A DNA stretch of 64,000 nucleotides, taken from contig MU001504.1 of NCBI GenBank assembly GCA_010093485.1, positions 187,333 to 251,332 on the forward strand, in the 5' to 3' direction. Of the stretch, positions 45,553-56,068 are shown one piece after another. Both the position numbers and the translations under genes were made by a program. The notes beneath the pieces are model-generated. The model ran no database searches. It had not been told where the DNA came from and saw only the letters and a program-made list of their open reading frames with translations. Positions within the stretch are counted from its first letter, which is position 1. The number at the start of each line of letters is the position of its first letter. This stretch comes from Karstenula rhodostoma CBS 690.94. Its lineage: Eukaryota; Ascomycota; Dothideomycetes; Pleosporales; Didymosphaeriaceae.

Positions 45553-48195
45553 ATGGTCAAGCCGCGGGCAGCGCGCAAAAAGCCAGTAGTGGTCTCCTCC
45601 GGCAGCGATGAGGACGAGCGATACTCACCGCCTGCAAAGCGTCTCCGTAAGGGCACGCTACTGAGCCTCGCAAATGAGCCCCGCGCATCCGGAGACGCGA
45701 AGCCTCACAAGACAGCGCGACGCGCTTCGTCGCCAAAACCCTCTAGTACCGCGGTCAAGAAGTCGCCAGCCAAGTCCAAGGTCATCTCGAAGCCTATCAC
45801 GTCCTTCTTTGGTGCTGCTCCGAAGCCCACATTCTCCCAGCCCACCCCGAGTCCCGAGAAGACCTCTGTAGGCACACCGGTCGAGTTCGACGATATCTTC
45901 GATTCTTCAGATGATGAGTATGGGACGGCGCGACCGACCACCCTACCGGTACGCAAGGGCAAGCCTCTTGCGGTGGATACGGAGAACGCCTTGAAGGGCA
46001 AGCCTCTTGTGGATACGGAGAACGCCTTGAAGGGCAGTCGTCGCTTCCTGCGAACAGCCAGTGGAGACCGTGCCACTCCCACGCCGTCGCCGGCGCCTGT
46101 TCTTGAAACTGTTGACAGACGCCCTTGGAACGAGAAATACGGTCCGGCGTCACTCGATGAGCTGGCCGTGCACAAGAAGAAGGTCGCCGATGTTCGCACA
46201 TGGCTCACTGATGTCTTCAGTGGTAAGGAGCGCAAGAGATTGCTGCTTCTGAAAGGTCCTGCCGGAAGCGGCAAGACTACCACCATGGCGCTCCTCTCGA
46301 AGGAATTGGCCTTCCAGATGCACGAATGGAAGAACCCTGAAAGCACGAAATCGTCCGAGGGCGGCTTCATTTCTGTTACTGCGCAGTTCGAAGATTTTGT
46401 CGGCAGGACTGGCACCTTTGGCAGTCTTACGTTCGACGAACCCATTGAGGCTCGCCAGCAAGCCCAGAACCCGACTGAGATAAGTCGAGAGAAGCAACTG
46501 ATCTTAGTAGAGGAATTTCCTAATACATTTACGCGCACTTCTTCTGCTGTACAATCATTTCGATCGTCTGTTCTCAATTACCTTGCCGCGACCACGCCTT
46601 CGGCCACTGCTTTCTTTTCAGGCAAAGCTGATGCTCAAAGCATAACACCAATCGTTATGGTGATCTCTGAGACCTTACTATCAACAAACACTGCCGCAGC
46701 TGATAGCTTCACCGCCCATCGGTTGCTCGGTCCTGAGATATTAACCCATCCAGGGGTTTCCGTTATTGAGTTTAACCCAATTGCCGCGACATTCATGACG
46801 AAAGCACTGGATCTCATAGTCGTCAAAGAAGCATGCAAAACAGGCCGGAAGAAGACGGTCGGCCCACAGGTGATACAACGTCTGACAGAACTCGGTGACA
46901 TCCGCAGCGCTGTTTCATCACTTGAGTTTCTCTGCCTGAGAGGAGATGAGACGGAAGGGTGGGGCGCAAAAGTCAATCTCACCAAGAAGAAAGTGCCAAA
47001 AGCATCCAAGGACATACCAATGACGCGAATGGAGCAAGAGTCGCTGGAGATGGTCACACAACGTGAAAGCACGCTCGGTATATTCCATGCTGTTGGTCGA
47101 GTAGTATACAACAAGCGACATCCCGAAGATCTTAACAAGCCCGTCATTCAGCCTCCCAATTTCTTTCCCGAACGGCGGAGACCAAAGGCATCTGAAGTCG
47201 ACATTGAAACGCTCATCGACGAGCTTGGCACAGATACTCAAACGTTTGTTGCAGCGCTACACGAGAACTACGTCCTGTCATGTGATGCAGGAGATAGTGA
47301 GGAAACCCTCGATTGCATCAATGGCAGCATCGACGCCCTATCCAACGCCGACCTTCTCTCACCCGATCGCTTTGGTGTTTCTGGTTCCGGTCGACGAAAT
47401 TTCCAGGGAACAAGTGCAGACAATCTTCGCCAAGACGAAATGAGTTTCCAAGCCAGCGTCCGAGGCCTTCTTTACAACCTCCCGAACCCCGTCAAACGTA
47501 TCGCGCCTCCCCCAGGTGTCATGGGAGCGAAAGCAAAAGGCGCAGGTGCATCCGCCGCTGCTGCAAGGGGCAGCGCGTTTGTCATGTACTACCCATCATC
47601 GCTCCGCCTGTGGCGACAACAAGAAGAAATCGGAGGACTCCTAGAACTCTGGATCTCACGCGCGCAGCGAGGCGACCTCTTCGGCGCCCACGGCCCACTG
47701 TCTAAGCCCGCGCCAGCAGTCACAGGCGGCGTAGACACGTGGCGCAAGATCGCTCCCCTCGCAGCGCCAGCAAAACCCACAGCCTCACCCTCCTCGCAAC
47801 ATAAACCTGAAGAAGATACCCCAACGCCCGTCCTCCTGGGCAGCGGCGGCTCCGCGCGCTACGAGATGCTCCTCGAGCGCCTGCCTTACCTCCCTGCTAT
47901 CTTGCGCAAACGTTCTCCCTCGTCCCCCTCCGCAGCCGCTACCGTCCGCGAGGTCCGCAAAATCACTGCGTTCACAGGGTCCGGCGTTGCCGCGTCGCCG
48001 GAAGACGACGACGGCGATGGGAACGAGGATGTGGGGGAGGGGGAGCAGTGGGCGACGGATAAGCCGGCGCCGGACACGCCGCGGCGGAAGAAGAGGGTGA
48101 GGATTGAGAGTAAGGAGAAGGAGGAGAGTGCGATTCCTGGGGGCGAGGTGGAGGGTGGGAAGTTGGTGCTCAGTGAGGACGATATTGAGGATTAG
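45553..48195 (+). CDS. rad17: Rad17/Rad24 checkpoint clamp loader
   Basis: Loads the 9-1-1 clamp onto damaged DNA with Rfc2-5, in the nucleus. Intronless, 880 residues. The disordered N terminus carries KSKVISKPITSFFGAAPK (about 75-92), a PIP-like I-x-x-FF motif. The RFC-like core begins at RRPWNEKYGPASLDELAVHK, then Walker A GPAGSGKTT (about 234-242), a Walker-B-like ILVEEFPN (about 316-323), and AAA/lid sequence (VVKEACKTGRKKTVGPQVIQ; RLTELGDIRSAVSSLEFLC). GILFHAVGRVVYNKR-type sequence (TLGIFHAVGRVVYNKRHPED) follows, as in Rad17 orthologues. An in-frame duplication in the linker (RKGKPLAVDTENALKG followed by KPLVDTENALKG, DNA about 45955-46035) is a young tandem repeat. The C terminus is acidic (DDDGDGNEDVGEGEQ). 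Confidence 0.93.
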   Translation: MVKPRAARKKPVVVSSGSDEDERYSPPAKRLRKGTLLSLANEPRASGDAKPHKTARRASSPKPSSTAVKKSPAKSKVISKPITSFFGAAPKPTFSQPTPSPEKTSVGTPVEFDDIFDSSDDEYGTARPTTLPVRKGKPLAVDTENALKGKPLVDTENALKGSRRFLRTASGDRATPTPSPAPVLETVDRRPWNEKYGPASLDELAVHKKKVADVRTWLTDVFSGKERKRLLLLKGPAGSGKTTTMALLSKELAFQMHEWKNPESTKSSEGGFISVTAQFEDFVGRTGTFGSLTFDEPIEARQQAQNPTEISREKQLILVEEFPNTFTRTSSAVQSFRSSVLNYLAATTPSATAFFSGKADAQSITPIVMVISETLLSTNTAAADSFTAHRLLGPEILTHPGVSVIEFNPIAATFMTKALDLIVVKEACKTGRKKTVGPQVIQRLTELGDIRSAVSSLEFLCLRGDETEGWGAKVNLTKKKVPKASKDIPMTRMEQESLEMVTQRESTLGIFHAVGRVVYNKRHPEDLNKPVIQPPNFFPERRRPKASEVDIETLIDELGTDTQTFVAALHENYVLSCDAGDSEETLDCINGSIDALSNADLLSPDRFGVSGSGRRNFQGTSADNLRQDEMSFQASVRGLLYNLPNPVKRIAPPPGVMGAKAKGAGASAAAARGSAFVMYYPSSLRLWRQQEEIGGLLELWISRAQRGDLFGAHGPLSKPAPAVTGGVDTWRKIAPLAAPAKPTASPSSQHKPEEDTPTPVLLGSGGSARYEMLLERLPYLPAILRKRSPSSPSAAATVREVRKITAFTGSGVAASPEDDDGDGNEDVGEGEQWATDKPAPDTPRRKKRVRIESKEKEESAIPGGEVEGGKLVLSEDDIED

Positions 48196-48620
48196 TGCTG
48201 GGGAGGTAGAATGGGGTGTTGTATTGGGCGTTTTGGGGTTTAGAAAAGGTGTGGTGGGGATTTGTTCAGTCAGGGATGGGTGCGTGATAGTCACTGACTG
48301 CTAAGAGAGCAGATGGCCATTTGATGTTCTATTTTAGAGACTACAGTTATCACATCATCTTTGCAGATAATCAATGTATGGATCTAATCACTATTTGATG
48401 AAAAGCAAGAGCACGCATAAAGGGGCTGGTGATATCTTCATTGGGTATTCCGGACCGCACGACTCGTTTACCTCCCCTTACCCCACACAATTTGCAAATC
48501 GAAAGCCCAAACTCCACACAGATGCTGATAACGGGAAGAAAGCAGTCGGGAATCGACGCCCCCTCAAAGCCCAAACGCCATACCCATGCCATGCTGAAAA
48601 CCAAGACGACGCAGGCCCGC
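48196..48620. other. Convergent 3' intergenic region
   Basis: 425 bp between the convergent ends of rad17 and the TFIIF beta gene. No gene or clear hairpin is seen; it should hold both 3' UTRs. Confidence 0.5.
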
Positions 48621-49688
48621 CTACACGACATCCTCCATCTCTTCGTCGTCCTCTTCATCCTCAATTCCAATATCGGCAATGCCATCGTGAAGCGAGACCC
48701 TCTGAAACATGTTGAGCCTCGTCCAAAGACTAGCGAAATTGCCGCTCTTGATCAAGTGGGCGATCTCAGGCAGGACCTCCTTCAGGTAAGCCTCTGGCTG
48801 CTTAGTGTGCTGCTTGAGCTGCTTCATGGGCCAGTATCTGTGCTCGTCGAAGGCGCGGTGGAGGATGTCGATGAGCTCGTTGCGGGGCAGGCGGGCGAAC
48901 TTGTTCTGCTGGGACTTTGGCTTCTTGTCTGAGCGGATGAAGGAGGTGAAGGAGTCTTGGAGGTTGTTCATAACGGTGACCTCGTCGACGGTCTCGGTCA
49001 TGATGTTTGTGCGGGAGTTGCGGCCCTGGATGGCTTCCTTTGTGCGCTGCGTGTTGAAGGCGATGAACTCGGCCGTGTTGAGTGGCTTCGCGAGGTACTG
49101 TGTGTTGACGCTGCCGATGAGGGAGGTCTGCTTGGGGATGGCCTTTTTGTACTTGGGGCGCTTGGTGATGCGCGCCTTTGGGTCTTGCACGGCGCCGTTG
49201 GGCTTGGGCTGCCCGACGCCGTTGTGCTTGTAGCCGGGGAGGTCTTTCTCCGTGAAGACGTACGTGTTGTTCAGGAGGGTGTCGTTGACGGTCTGGCCCT
49301 CGATCTCGAAGGCGGTCGGGAGGCCCGTCTTTACATGCCAGTCGTTATTGAAGAAGATGCGCATGGACGGGGGTTCGGGCGGGCCTTCTCGCTTCACCAG
49401 CGGCTTCTTGCCATCCTTGCTGTCCTTCTGGGCTTTGTTCTGGTCGTATGCGTTGCCCGCGGGCAAAGACAAGACCTCGCCGATTTCGATCAGGTCGTGG
49501 TCATTGCCGCCTTTCGCGAGCTCGTCCCATTTCGAGACGTGGTCGTATAGCCAATCCGGGATGCGCGCAATCATGACGTGCTTCTCTCCTACGCGCGGTA
49601 GTGAGAGTTCGCCCGTATCCTCGTAGAACTCGTCGTCCATGTAGCCGCCGCCGCCAAAGGACGGTGAGGCTCCCTCCGTCTTCATCAT
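48621..49688 (-). CDS. tfg2: Transcription factor IIF beta subunit (Tfg2/RAP30)
   Basis: Recruits RNA polymerase II to promoters as part of TFIIF. From ATG 49688 the protein has 355 residues (MMKTEGASPSFGGGGYMDDE). Two upstream segments of the same frame (VQQTTLTPRIQVQKRAPT) lack an ATG, so a short 5' exon is possible. The N-terminal dimerisation domain contains EFYEDTGELSLPRVGEKHVM, ARIPDWLYDHVSKWDELAKG and FEIEGQTVNDTLLNNTYVFT. A linker (ITKRPKYKKAIPKQTSLIGS) precedes the C-terminal winged helix: LPRNELIDILHRAFDEHRYW, PMKQLKQHTKQPEAYLKEVL, PEIAHLIKSGNFASLWTRL. The tail is acidic (EDEEDDEEMEDVV). The order and length match fungal TFIIF beta. Confidence 0.94.
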   Translation of the reverse strand: MMKTEGASPSFGGGGYMDDEFYEDTGELSLPRVGEKHVMIARIPDWLYDHVSKWDELAKGGNDHDLIEIGEVLSLPAGNAYDQNKAQKDSKDGKKPLVKREGPPEPPSMRIFFNNDWHVKTGLPTAFEIEGQTVNDTLLNNTYVFTEKDLPGYKHNGVGQPKPNGAVQDPKARITKRPKYKKAIPKQTSLIGSVNTQYLAKPLNTAEFIAFNTQRTKEAIQGRNSRTNIMTETVDEVTVMNNLQDSFTSFIRSDKKPKSQQNKFARLPRNELIDILHRAFDEHRYWPMKQLKQHTKQPEAYLKEVLPEIAHLIKSGNFASLWTRLNMFQRVSLHDGIADIGIEDEEDDEEMEDVV

Positions 49689-50351
49689 CGTGGGCGCGCG
49701 CTTTTGCACTTGTATGCGCGGAGTGAGCGTGGTTTGCTGCACTTGGATTGTGAGAGTGCGTTGAACGGACGATTGTTCTTTCCGAGGGTGGAGTGGTTAG
49801 ACGTGGGCTTTGAGGGCGTGCCGTTCAAAGAGCTGCGCTGCGATTGCGGGAGTCCGCCCGCAGCTTAGCGCCTTGGCTCACGTTGAGGCTCTGCGCCTGG
49901 TAGGATCCGCGCCTGGTAGGATCCTGGTCTTGAACTCGAATGAGGCTGTTAGAGTTTATCTGGGAACAAGCTACTACTCGAAGTAGATCTTGCAAGGCTT
50001 GTGTGATTATCACAAACTTTCTTTCTGACCCAAGCTTGAGTACGTGCATGCTTGCGAGCTTCAACTCAAGTAGAAGCGCTTATCGATTACGCTCGCGCTA
50101 GCGACCGCGGCGGTAACAATACACCTTCACCACCGGAGCCGCTCTTGTTCATATACGCACTGATCCCAAGTCCACCCGCGGTAGTGTAGGCTAGAAAACA
50201 GTCCCGACCTTTACCACGACCTTTCAGCCCGCCAGTCTCGCCGCTCGCATCAATCGTACTTCCGCTCTGCTGCCTGAAGCTTCCCCACCTCGACCGCGAC
50301 AAACCACCACCACTCCACTCCACAACCTCTACACCCCGCCCTTCACCCACG
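49689..50351. promoter_or_regulatory. Divergent promoter region, tfg2 / csn4
   Basis: 660 bp between divergent start codons. A short direct duplication (GCGCCTGGTAGGATCC at about 49887 and again about 17 bp later) is visible. The csn4 side ends in a C/A-rich leader. Confidence 0.5.
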
Positions 50352-51657
50352 ATGGCATCCCCACAAGTCAATTCAGCTCTGCAAGAGATCCAAGCAGCTT
50401 CCGTCGGCGACAAGCCTTCTCAATACTCGACCCTTCTCCAACAGATCACCGCCTCTTCAAACAACCTCGCCTCCGACCTCAATGCCTACTCCCGTACTCT
50501 GTTAGACGACAACCTCGGCGTTGTTGTCCTCCGACCTCTAGTCAGCAACTTCGTGGAGCAGTTCCGCAACATCAAAGATCCAGAGGTCAAGATCGAGGTT
50601 GGCGAGAATGTGATTGCGCTTCTCCAGACCAAAGGCGTGGGCCAATACGAGGAACAGGACACATTGATTAAGGAGGCAGTAGCAGAAGCTTGCGAAGAGA
50701 CAGACGACTACCGAAAGTCAGCGCGGGTATTGGGGTCTATCAATCTGGAGTCAACACAACGCTCATTGACCAACGACGATAAGGCGAAGGTCTGGATTCG
50801 TATCGTGCGGTGCTACCTGGAGGAAGACGACCCCACGAGCGCGCTGATCCACCTCAACAAAATCAAGAACGTCATCTACAGCGTGCAGGACAAGGAGACG
50901 CGGATACATTTCCAGCTCAGCCAAGCTCGCATCAACGACTCGCAGCGCAACTTTCTCGACGCAGCAAAGGCATACTACTCCCTGTCTCTTGAGTCCAGCA
51001 TCGCAGAAGAAGAGCGCCACCAAGCCCTCTCCTCCTCCATCGTCTGCGCCGTATTGTCGCCCGCTGGTCCCCCGCGCTCAAAGATGCTAGCAACCCTCTA
51101 CAAAGACGACCGCGCAAGCTCCGTCGAGAACTACTCCGTGCTCGAGAAGATGTTTTTCGACCGTCTGATTCCCCCGCACGAGACCAAGGCCTTCGCCGCA
51201 GACCTGCAGCCGCACCATCTCGCCCGCACATCTGACGGCTCCACCGTCCTCGACCAGGCCGTCCTCCAGCACAACCTCGTCGGCGCGTCCAAGCTCTACA
51301 ACAACATCGGGTTCGACCAGCTGGGGGAGTTGCTGGGCATCGACGCGGAGAAGGCGGAGGATTATGCGGCCAAGATGTTTGAGCAGGGGCGGCTGAGCGG
51401 GTATATTGATCAAATTGACCGGTGCATCTTCTTTGAAGGGGAGGGCAGCGGGGAGCGGAAGACGGGGCAAAGCGAGCGTGTGGTGGGAAGGGAGCTGCGG
51501 AAGTGGGATGCCAATGTGCAGGGGCTGGCTGAGGAGGTGGAGAGGGTGACGACGATGATTCAGACGCAGTATCCGGTATGTCTTGGGTTGGTTTCCTGTT
51601 TTTCTGGCCGGGCTAACTGTTGTGCAGGAGTTCTACGCTGCGCAGACGGTGCATTGA
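50352..51657 (+). CDS. csn4: COP9 signalosome subunit 4
   Basis: A PCI-domain subunit of the COP9 signalosome, which removes Nedd8 from cullin-RING ligases (in fungi linked to development and light response). Exons 50352-51575 and 51628-51657 flank a 52 nt intron (donor GTATGT, branch GCTAAC, acceptor CAG); the terminal exon encodes only EFYAAQTVH. The product has 417 residues, normal for CSN4. Helical repeats: QAASVGDKPSQYSTLLQQIT, VVLRPLVSNFVEQFRNIKDP, DPTSALIHLNKIKNVIYSV, LSQARINDSQRNFLDAAKAY. PCI/winged helix: LDQAVLQHNLVGASKLYNNI and FDQLGELLGIDAEKAEDYAA with MFEQGRLSGYIDQIDRCIFF, typical of CSN4. The start is the first ATG of the frame. Confidence 0.95.
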
Positions 51658-52051
51658 GGGGGTTCGTCGAGGACCAAGTGCTTGAAGTGGGGACCGATGT
51701 CTAAGCTTCAGTGGCTCCGATAAACGAACAGGCAGCAGGTCTAAACGCCAGGCCAGCTGAGAATGAAGCTCTCGGTAGACGAGCATGAGTTATGCATAGC
51801 GAATGGTTCATCAATGTCTATATTCCGGATGACCTCATGGAACAACAAGGGAAGATACGAGGCGTCATGACCGCCAAAGGGTTGGTAGATATAATACAGA
51901 AGCACATGTTTCCCGTCCGTACGTGTATCGAGACAAAATCCCCATGCAATGCAGTCCCTTCTATCCTTCACATATTATACATCCAGTATACACTCCCATC
52001 CGTGCTTCCGCTCTCCCACGCAGCTCCCTACGCCTTTCCCCACATGTCCTC
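51658..52051. other. Convergent 3' intergenic region
   Basis: About 390 bp between the csn4 stop and the stop of the bL21m gene on the opposite strand. No gene is seen. Confidence 0.5.
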
Positions 52052-52765
52052 CTACGCCTTCCCCTTATTCAACACCGCCTCATACTCATCCAAACTCCTC
52101 ACCTCCAACTCCCCCACCCTCAACACCGTATACTTGTGCTTGCTAAACACATGCTTCGTATGCCTCTGCCTCCTCTTCGTCTTCTCCATGATGCGCATCG
52201 GCTCGCTCTCCACTCCGACCACCGTCGCCCGACACGTAAACAGCCGCTCGTCGAGATAATGCACGATCTTCCCGTGGTCGGCGGTGCCCTTGACCGCGGC
52301 GGGCGCTTTCAGCGTGTAGTCGCGCGACCCGATGTGCGTGGCGCGGGTGAGGCGGAGGACGTCGCCGGCTTTGACGTGCGGCATGAGGAAGGGGAGGCGC
52401 ACGGTGTCGCCGGGGGTGAGCAGGTAGGGTCGGCCGTGGATGTGGGCGGTGATGTAGTGGGCGGGCTGGGAGGTGAGGAGCGGCAGCAGCTGTCGTATCG
52501 AAGGGGTGAGGTGGCGGGCGACGAGGTCGGCGCGGGCATTTGGGCCTGCAGGTACGGATGATGACGGCGGCGTGTGCGGTGGTGCGAGCGGGGACTCGAC
52601 TTTCTGGCTGAGCTCGTGGGAGGTGTGCTGGCCGGAGTGCAGGAGCGAGTCCGGCACGTTGCCCGTCTCCAGCGTGTGCGATACGGTCGTCAGGCCCCTG
52701 GTGCATTGCAGCGCGGGGCGTGCGTCGAGCAGCGAGCGGCGGAGTGTGCGGGCGAAGAGCGCCAT
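52052..52765 (-). CDS. mrpl49: Mitochondrial ribosomal protein bL21m (MRPL49-like)
   Basis: A large-subunit protein of the mitochondrial ribosome. From ATG 52765 it has 237 residues, starting with an amphipathic Arg-rich presequence (MALFARTLRRSLLDARPALQ). An upstream extension of the frame lacks a good start. A Ser/Pro linker precedes the bL21 domain: RPYLLTPGDTVRLPFLMPHV, AGDVLRLTRATHIGSRDYTL, FTCRATVVGVESEPMRIMEK and TKRRQRHTKHVFSKHKYTVL, whose basic K-RRQRHTKH loop is diagnostic of fungal MRPL49. It ends in ELEVRSLDEYEAVLNKGKA. No intron is needed. It diverges from nsa2 with 244 bp between start codons. Confidence 0.93.
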   Translation of the reverse strand: MALFARTLRRSLLDARPALQCTRGLTTVSHTLETGNVPDSLLHSGQHTSHELSQKVESPLAPPHTPPSSSVPAGPNARADLVARHLTPSIRQLLPLLTSQPAHYITAHIHGRPYLLTPGDTVRLPFLMPHVKAGDVLRLTRATHIGSRDYTLKAPAAVKGTADHGKIVHYLDERLFTCRATVVGVESEPMRIMEKTKRRQRHTKHVFSKHKYTVLRVGELEVRSLDEYEAVLNKGKA

Positions 52766-53009
52766 GGTGGGTGTACGGCGGCAATGGCTGTATTCGTCGT
52801 CGAGTCGATGGAGGATGTCGAGAAATCGCGAAGTTTGGCGGAGCGAGCTGCAGGGATCACGGGGCGCTAGCACGTCGAACTCTTGGCAGTGCGGGACTGG
52901 GACTTTTTCGCCGCCAGCCTCTCCAGTGCTCAACACCACGAGTTAGAGCACGCGCTCGCAGTACCAATTCCCCGGAGATAATCAGAGCAAACGCTCGCCC
53001 GCCGCCAAG
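52766..53009. promoter_or_regulatory. Bidirectional promoter, mrpl49 / nsa2
   Basis: 244 bp between the start codons of a mitochondrial ribosomal protein gene and a cytosolic 60S assembly factor gene. Such a short shared region suggests co-regulation of ribosome production in both compartments; that is inference. Confidence 0.6.
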
Positions 53010-53899
53010 ATGCCTCAGAATGAGTATATGGAACGTCACAGTAGGTTCCGAGGGTTGCTTTGCTCCAATTCGGCAGTGCTAACGCTGGACACCAGAAAAA
53101 CTCCATGGAGAGAGATTCGATGCCGCCGAGCGGAGACGCAAGCGCATCGCCCGTGAGGGTCACGAGGCCAGCCAGAAGGCGCAGAACCTACGCGGCTTGC
53201 GCGCAAAGCTCTACGCCGAGAAGCGTCGCAAGGAAAAGATCCAGATGAAGAAGCAGATCAAGGCGCACGAGGAGCGCAACGTCAAGACGTCCGAGCCCGC
53301 CGAGCCCTCTACCGAGGCCCTCCCGCAATACCTGCTTGACCGTAGCAACGAGAAGAATGCGAAACAGCTGTCGAGCGCCATCAAGCAGCGGCGAAACGAG
53401 AAGGCGGCCAAGTTCTCGGTGCCGCTGCCCAAGGTCAAGGGTATCTCCGAGGAGGAGATGTTCAGCGTGGTGAAGACGGGCGCGAAGACGAAGAAGAAGA
53501 GCTGGAAGCGTATGATTACGAAGCCGACGTTTGTCGGGCCCGGGTTCACGCGCAGGCCGGTCAAGTTCGAGCGCTTCATCCGACCCATGGGGCTGAGGTA
53601 CAAGAAGGCGAATGTTACGCATCCCGAGCTGGGCGTTACCGTGCAGCTGCCCATCATCTCTGTGAAGAAGAACCCTCAGAATCCACTGTGTAAGTCCCTC
53701 TGTCATAACACATACTACACCAACGCTGACCTCTGCAGACACGCAATTAGGCGTGCTTACAAAGGGAACCGTGATCGAGGTCAACGTGAGCGAGTTGGGC
53801 CTCGTCACAGCCGGAGGAAAGGTGGTCTGGGGTCGCTACGCCCAGGTGACCAACAATCCGGAGAACGACGGATGCCTGAACGCGGTCCTGCTTGTCTAA
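53010..53899 (+). CDS. nsa2: 60S ribosome biogenesis factor Nsa2
   Basis: Nuclear assembly factor of pre-60S particles, needed for 27SB pre-rRNA processing. Exons 53010-53040, 53096-53689 and 53739-53899 (introns 55 and 49 nt; donors GTAGGT and GTAAGT) keep frame. The 261 residues equal the length of yeast Nsa2. The tiny first exon gives [10 protein letters not shown]. Then [20 protein letters not shown], an extended basic helix ([20 protein letters not shown]), [40 protein letters not shown] and the C-terminal beta-barrel ([48 protein letters not shown]). All conserved blocks are present. Confidence 0.97.
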
Positions 53900-54152
53900 C
53901 CACGTCACCTTGCGCACGACAATGCATCATTACGGCGTTCGGGGTACCAAAATCGAATCGGCGTTGAGGGATTGAAGATATTTGAACATATTGGGATGCG
54001 CTAGGATGAGGACGAGAGGCGGGGTGGCTCTGATAGCATCAGCACGAGGACGAACGATACCAATAGACGCAATGCAAGCCTGTCGTTACGAAGGCGATCC
54101 CACGACCTGTGTTTGTGCATAGGACCAAATCACAGTAGAATCTTATACCTAC

Positions 54153-55428
54153 CTAACCTCCCTCCTCCAGCACCCCCCCGTCCCTATACCCCCACAACCT
54201 CGAGAATTTGTTCACCCCCGCCCCCTTCTTCCCCCTCCCCTCATCTCCAATCCCATTCACTCCCTCTCTATCTCCCTCCTCCAGCACGCTCACCCCCTCC
54301 CACCCATCCCCGTCGTCCACCTTCCCCTCCCTAAGCGGAAACAGCACCCCCAAATAATGCATATTCATCAGATGCCCCGACCCCTCCCTCACAAACACCT
54401 TCCCAGCATACCGGTTCGGAAACGCCGGGCTGGAGAAGTGCAGCACACCCCAGCGGGCGACGAAATCGGCAGTGTGGGCGAAGTGCTCGATGTGTATGTT
54501 GGGTGAGGAGGCAAAGGAAGAAGGAAAGGAGGAGGCGGAAGTGGAGGTTTGGGGGTTGTTGAAGTGATTCGCGGCCGAGCCGAAGGTGTAGATTTCGAGC
54601 TTGGAAAGGATGTCTCGGGGCACTAGCGTTCTATCAGCATACATCCCATACTTCTCGGTCCTTGGTTGAGGAGAAAAGGGGGACAGAGACGAGGGAAGAC
54701 GTACGCTCACCCAATACCCAATCCAGAATCATCCCACCCTCAATGCCCCCCTGACTATGCAGAATCAAAACCACCTTCTCATTTTCCGGTTCGAGCAGCG
54801 CGGCTTTGATGGTGCCGTACGACCTCCGAATATCCACGGTAGCATACAGAAAGTAGCGCTCGAGGATGCACTGCAGGAGGTCGAATAGTATCCCATATGT
54901 CCGATTGTGCACGCCGGTAATAGGCCGACGGAAAGTCAAAGCGAGAAGGTCGAGGTTGGACTGCAGCCAGTGGCGGCCCACGGACACGCCGTTGAGGTAG
55001 ATCCAGCACTCGCCTTTGTGCGCTGGCGCGGGGGGGAGAGCGAGGGTGCTGTGGAGGACGTCCTCGCTCCCGTTCAGGAGCCACGCTATTGCTAGAGTTA
55101 CCGCGTACACGGCTGCGAAGTAAACTCCCACGACCCAGACGGGTAGTGGGATTAGGAAGGGGAGGCTTAGTAGAAAGAGTGATTGGAATAGTAGCAGGAA
55201 GGCGTGGAGGAAGAGGCAGTAGAGGTTTGGTAGGGAAGGGTACAGCTCGTCGAGCGCGCCGCTACGCCATTGTGTTAGGGGGGTGAAGATGCCGGGGAGT
55301 GTACGTGCGAGGGCGAAGAAGAGGCGGATATCGGAGAGGCAGAGGAGGAGGGGGGATCCGGTGTAGGGGATGGGGGCGTGGGGGTGGAGATGGGGTTTGG
55401 AAGGGGGTCGGAGGAGGTTGATGGTCAT
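54153..55428 (-). CDS. Membrane-associated alpha/beta-hydrolase-like protein
   Basis: Exons 55428-54711 and 54622-54153 are joined by an 88 nt intron (GTGAGC...CTAG) in frame (WVLVPRDILSKLEIY), giving 395 residues. The N-terminal half has one or two membrane segments (LYCLFLHAFLLLFQSLFLLS; LPFLIPLPVWVVGVYFAAVY). It then has VVLILHSQGGIEGGMILDWV with the nucleophile elbow H-S-Q-G-G, close to the lipase GxSxG pattern. Next come the strand LEIYTFGSAANHF, a probable Asp region (FAHTADFVARWGVL) and GSGHLMNMHYLGVLFPL, where His may complete the triad. Substrate unknown; a lipid ester is a guess. The C-terminal tail is acidic and Gly-rich. The family is widespread in Ascomycota but unnamed to me. 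Confidence 0.78.
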
Positions 55429-56068
55429 ATTTACAAAGTTGACAGTGAGGAAGGGAAGGGAGAGGGAAATGTAGAGCTAGGGATCCGTAGGCGAGCGGAC
55501 GGCGAGATCGTAATATACGCAGCCATGTGAGCAGGGGCATGTGAGTAGGCGGAGGGGCTGAAAGCAGGCGGTGGGTGGTGGTTGGGGACCTGAAAGGCTT
55601 GGAGGTGCGGCTTGCTACGAGCTTAGGTAGTGACTTTTTTTGGAGTACTTTTGAACAGCAGCTGTGTAGTTTGAGTGAGAATCTGACGTATGCGGAGTTT
55701 TTAGCTGTGGCTGAGTTGATGAGGTGTGGTTACACGAAGGTTTGCCTTATCGTATGTGCGACCGTTCCTCAGCTGGATTGAGCATGTTAGCTTTGAAATA
55801 TCCTCAGTTCCAGAGATCGAATTTTATCTAGATAGAATAGCTGTTTTAGAGTTTCGAATATCGAAGCATGTGTCGTGTGTTTGAGGTTGATGTGGTTTCT
55901 GGTCACTCGCTCATGCAGGGTCCACATGATCAGGTGCAGCTTCCCAGAACGTCACCTTGCTTATGACCCCAAGCCAGTGACCATAACGATATTCGTTCAA
56001 GCAACAACAAACTTTTATGAACCACATTTTCATAGACTTAAGCTACCACGACTATTTCTAGGTAATGC
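55429..56068. other. Intergenic, no gene seen
   Basis: 640 bp between the hydrolase promoter and the HET gene 3' end. A 68-codon plus frame (55575-55781) has no recognisable feature. Base composition drifts to AT toward 55,800. Confidence 0.45.
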
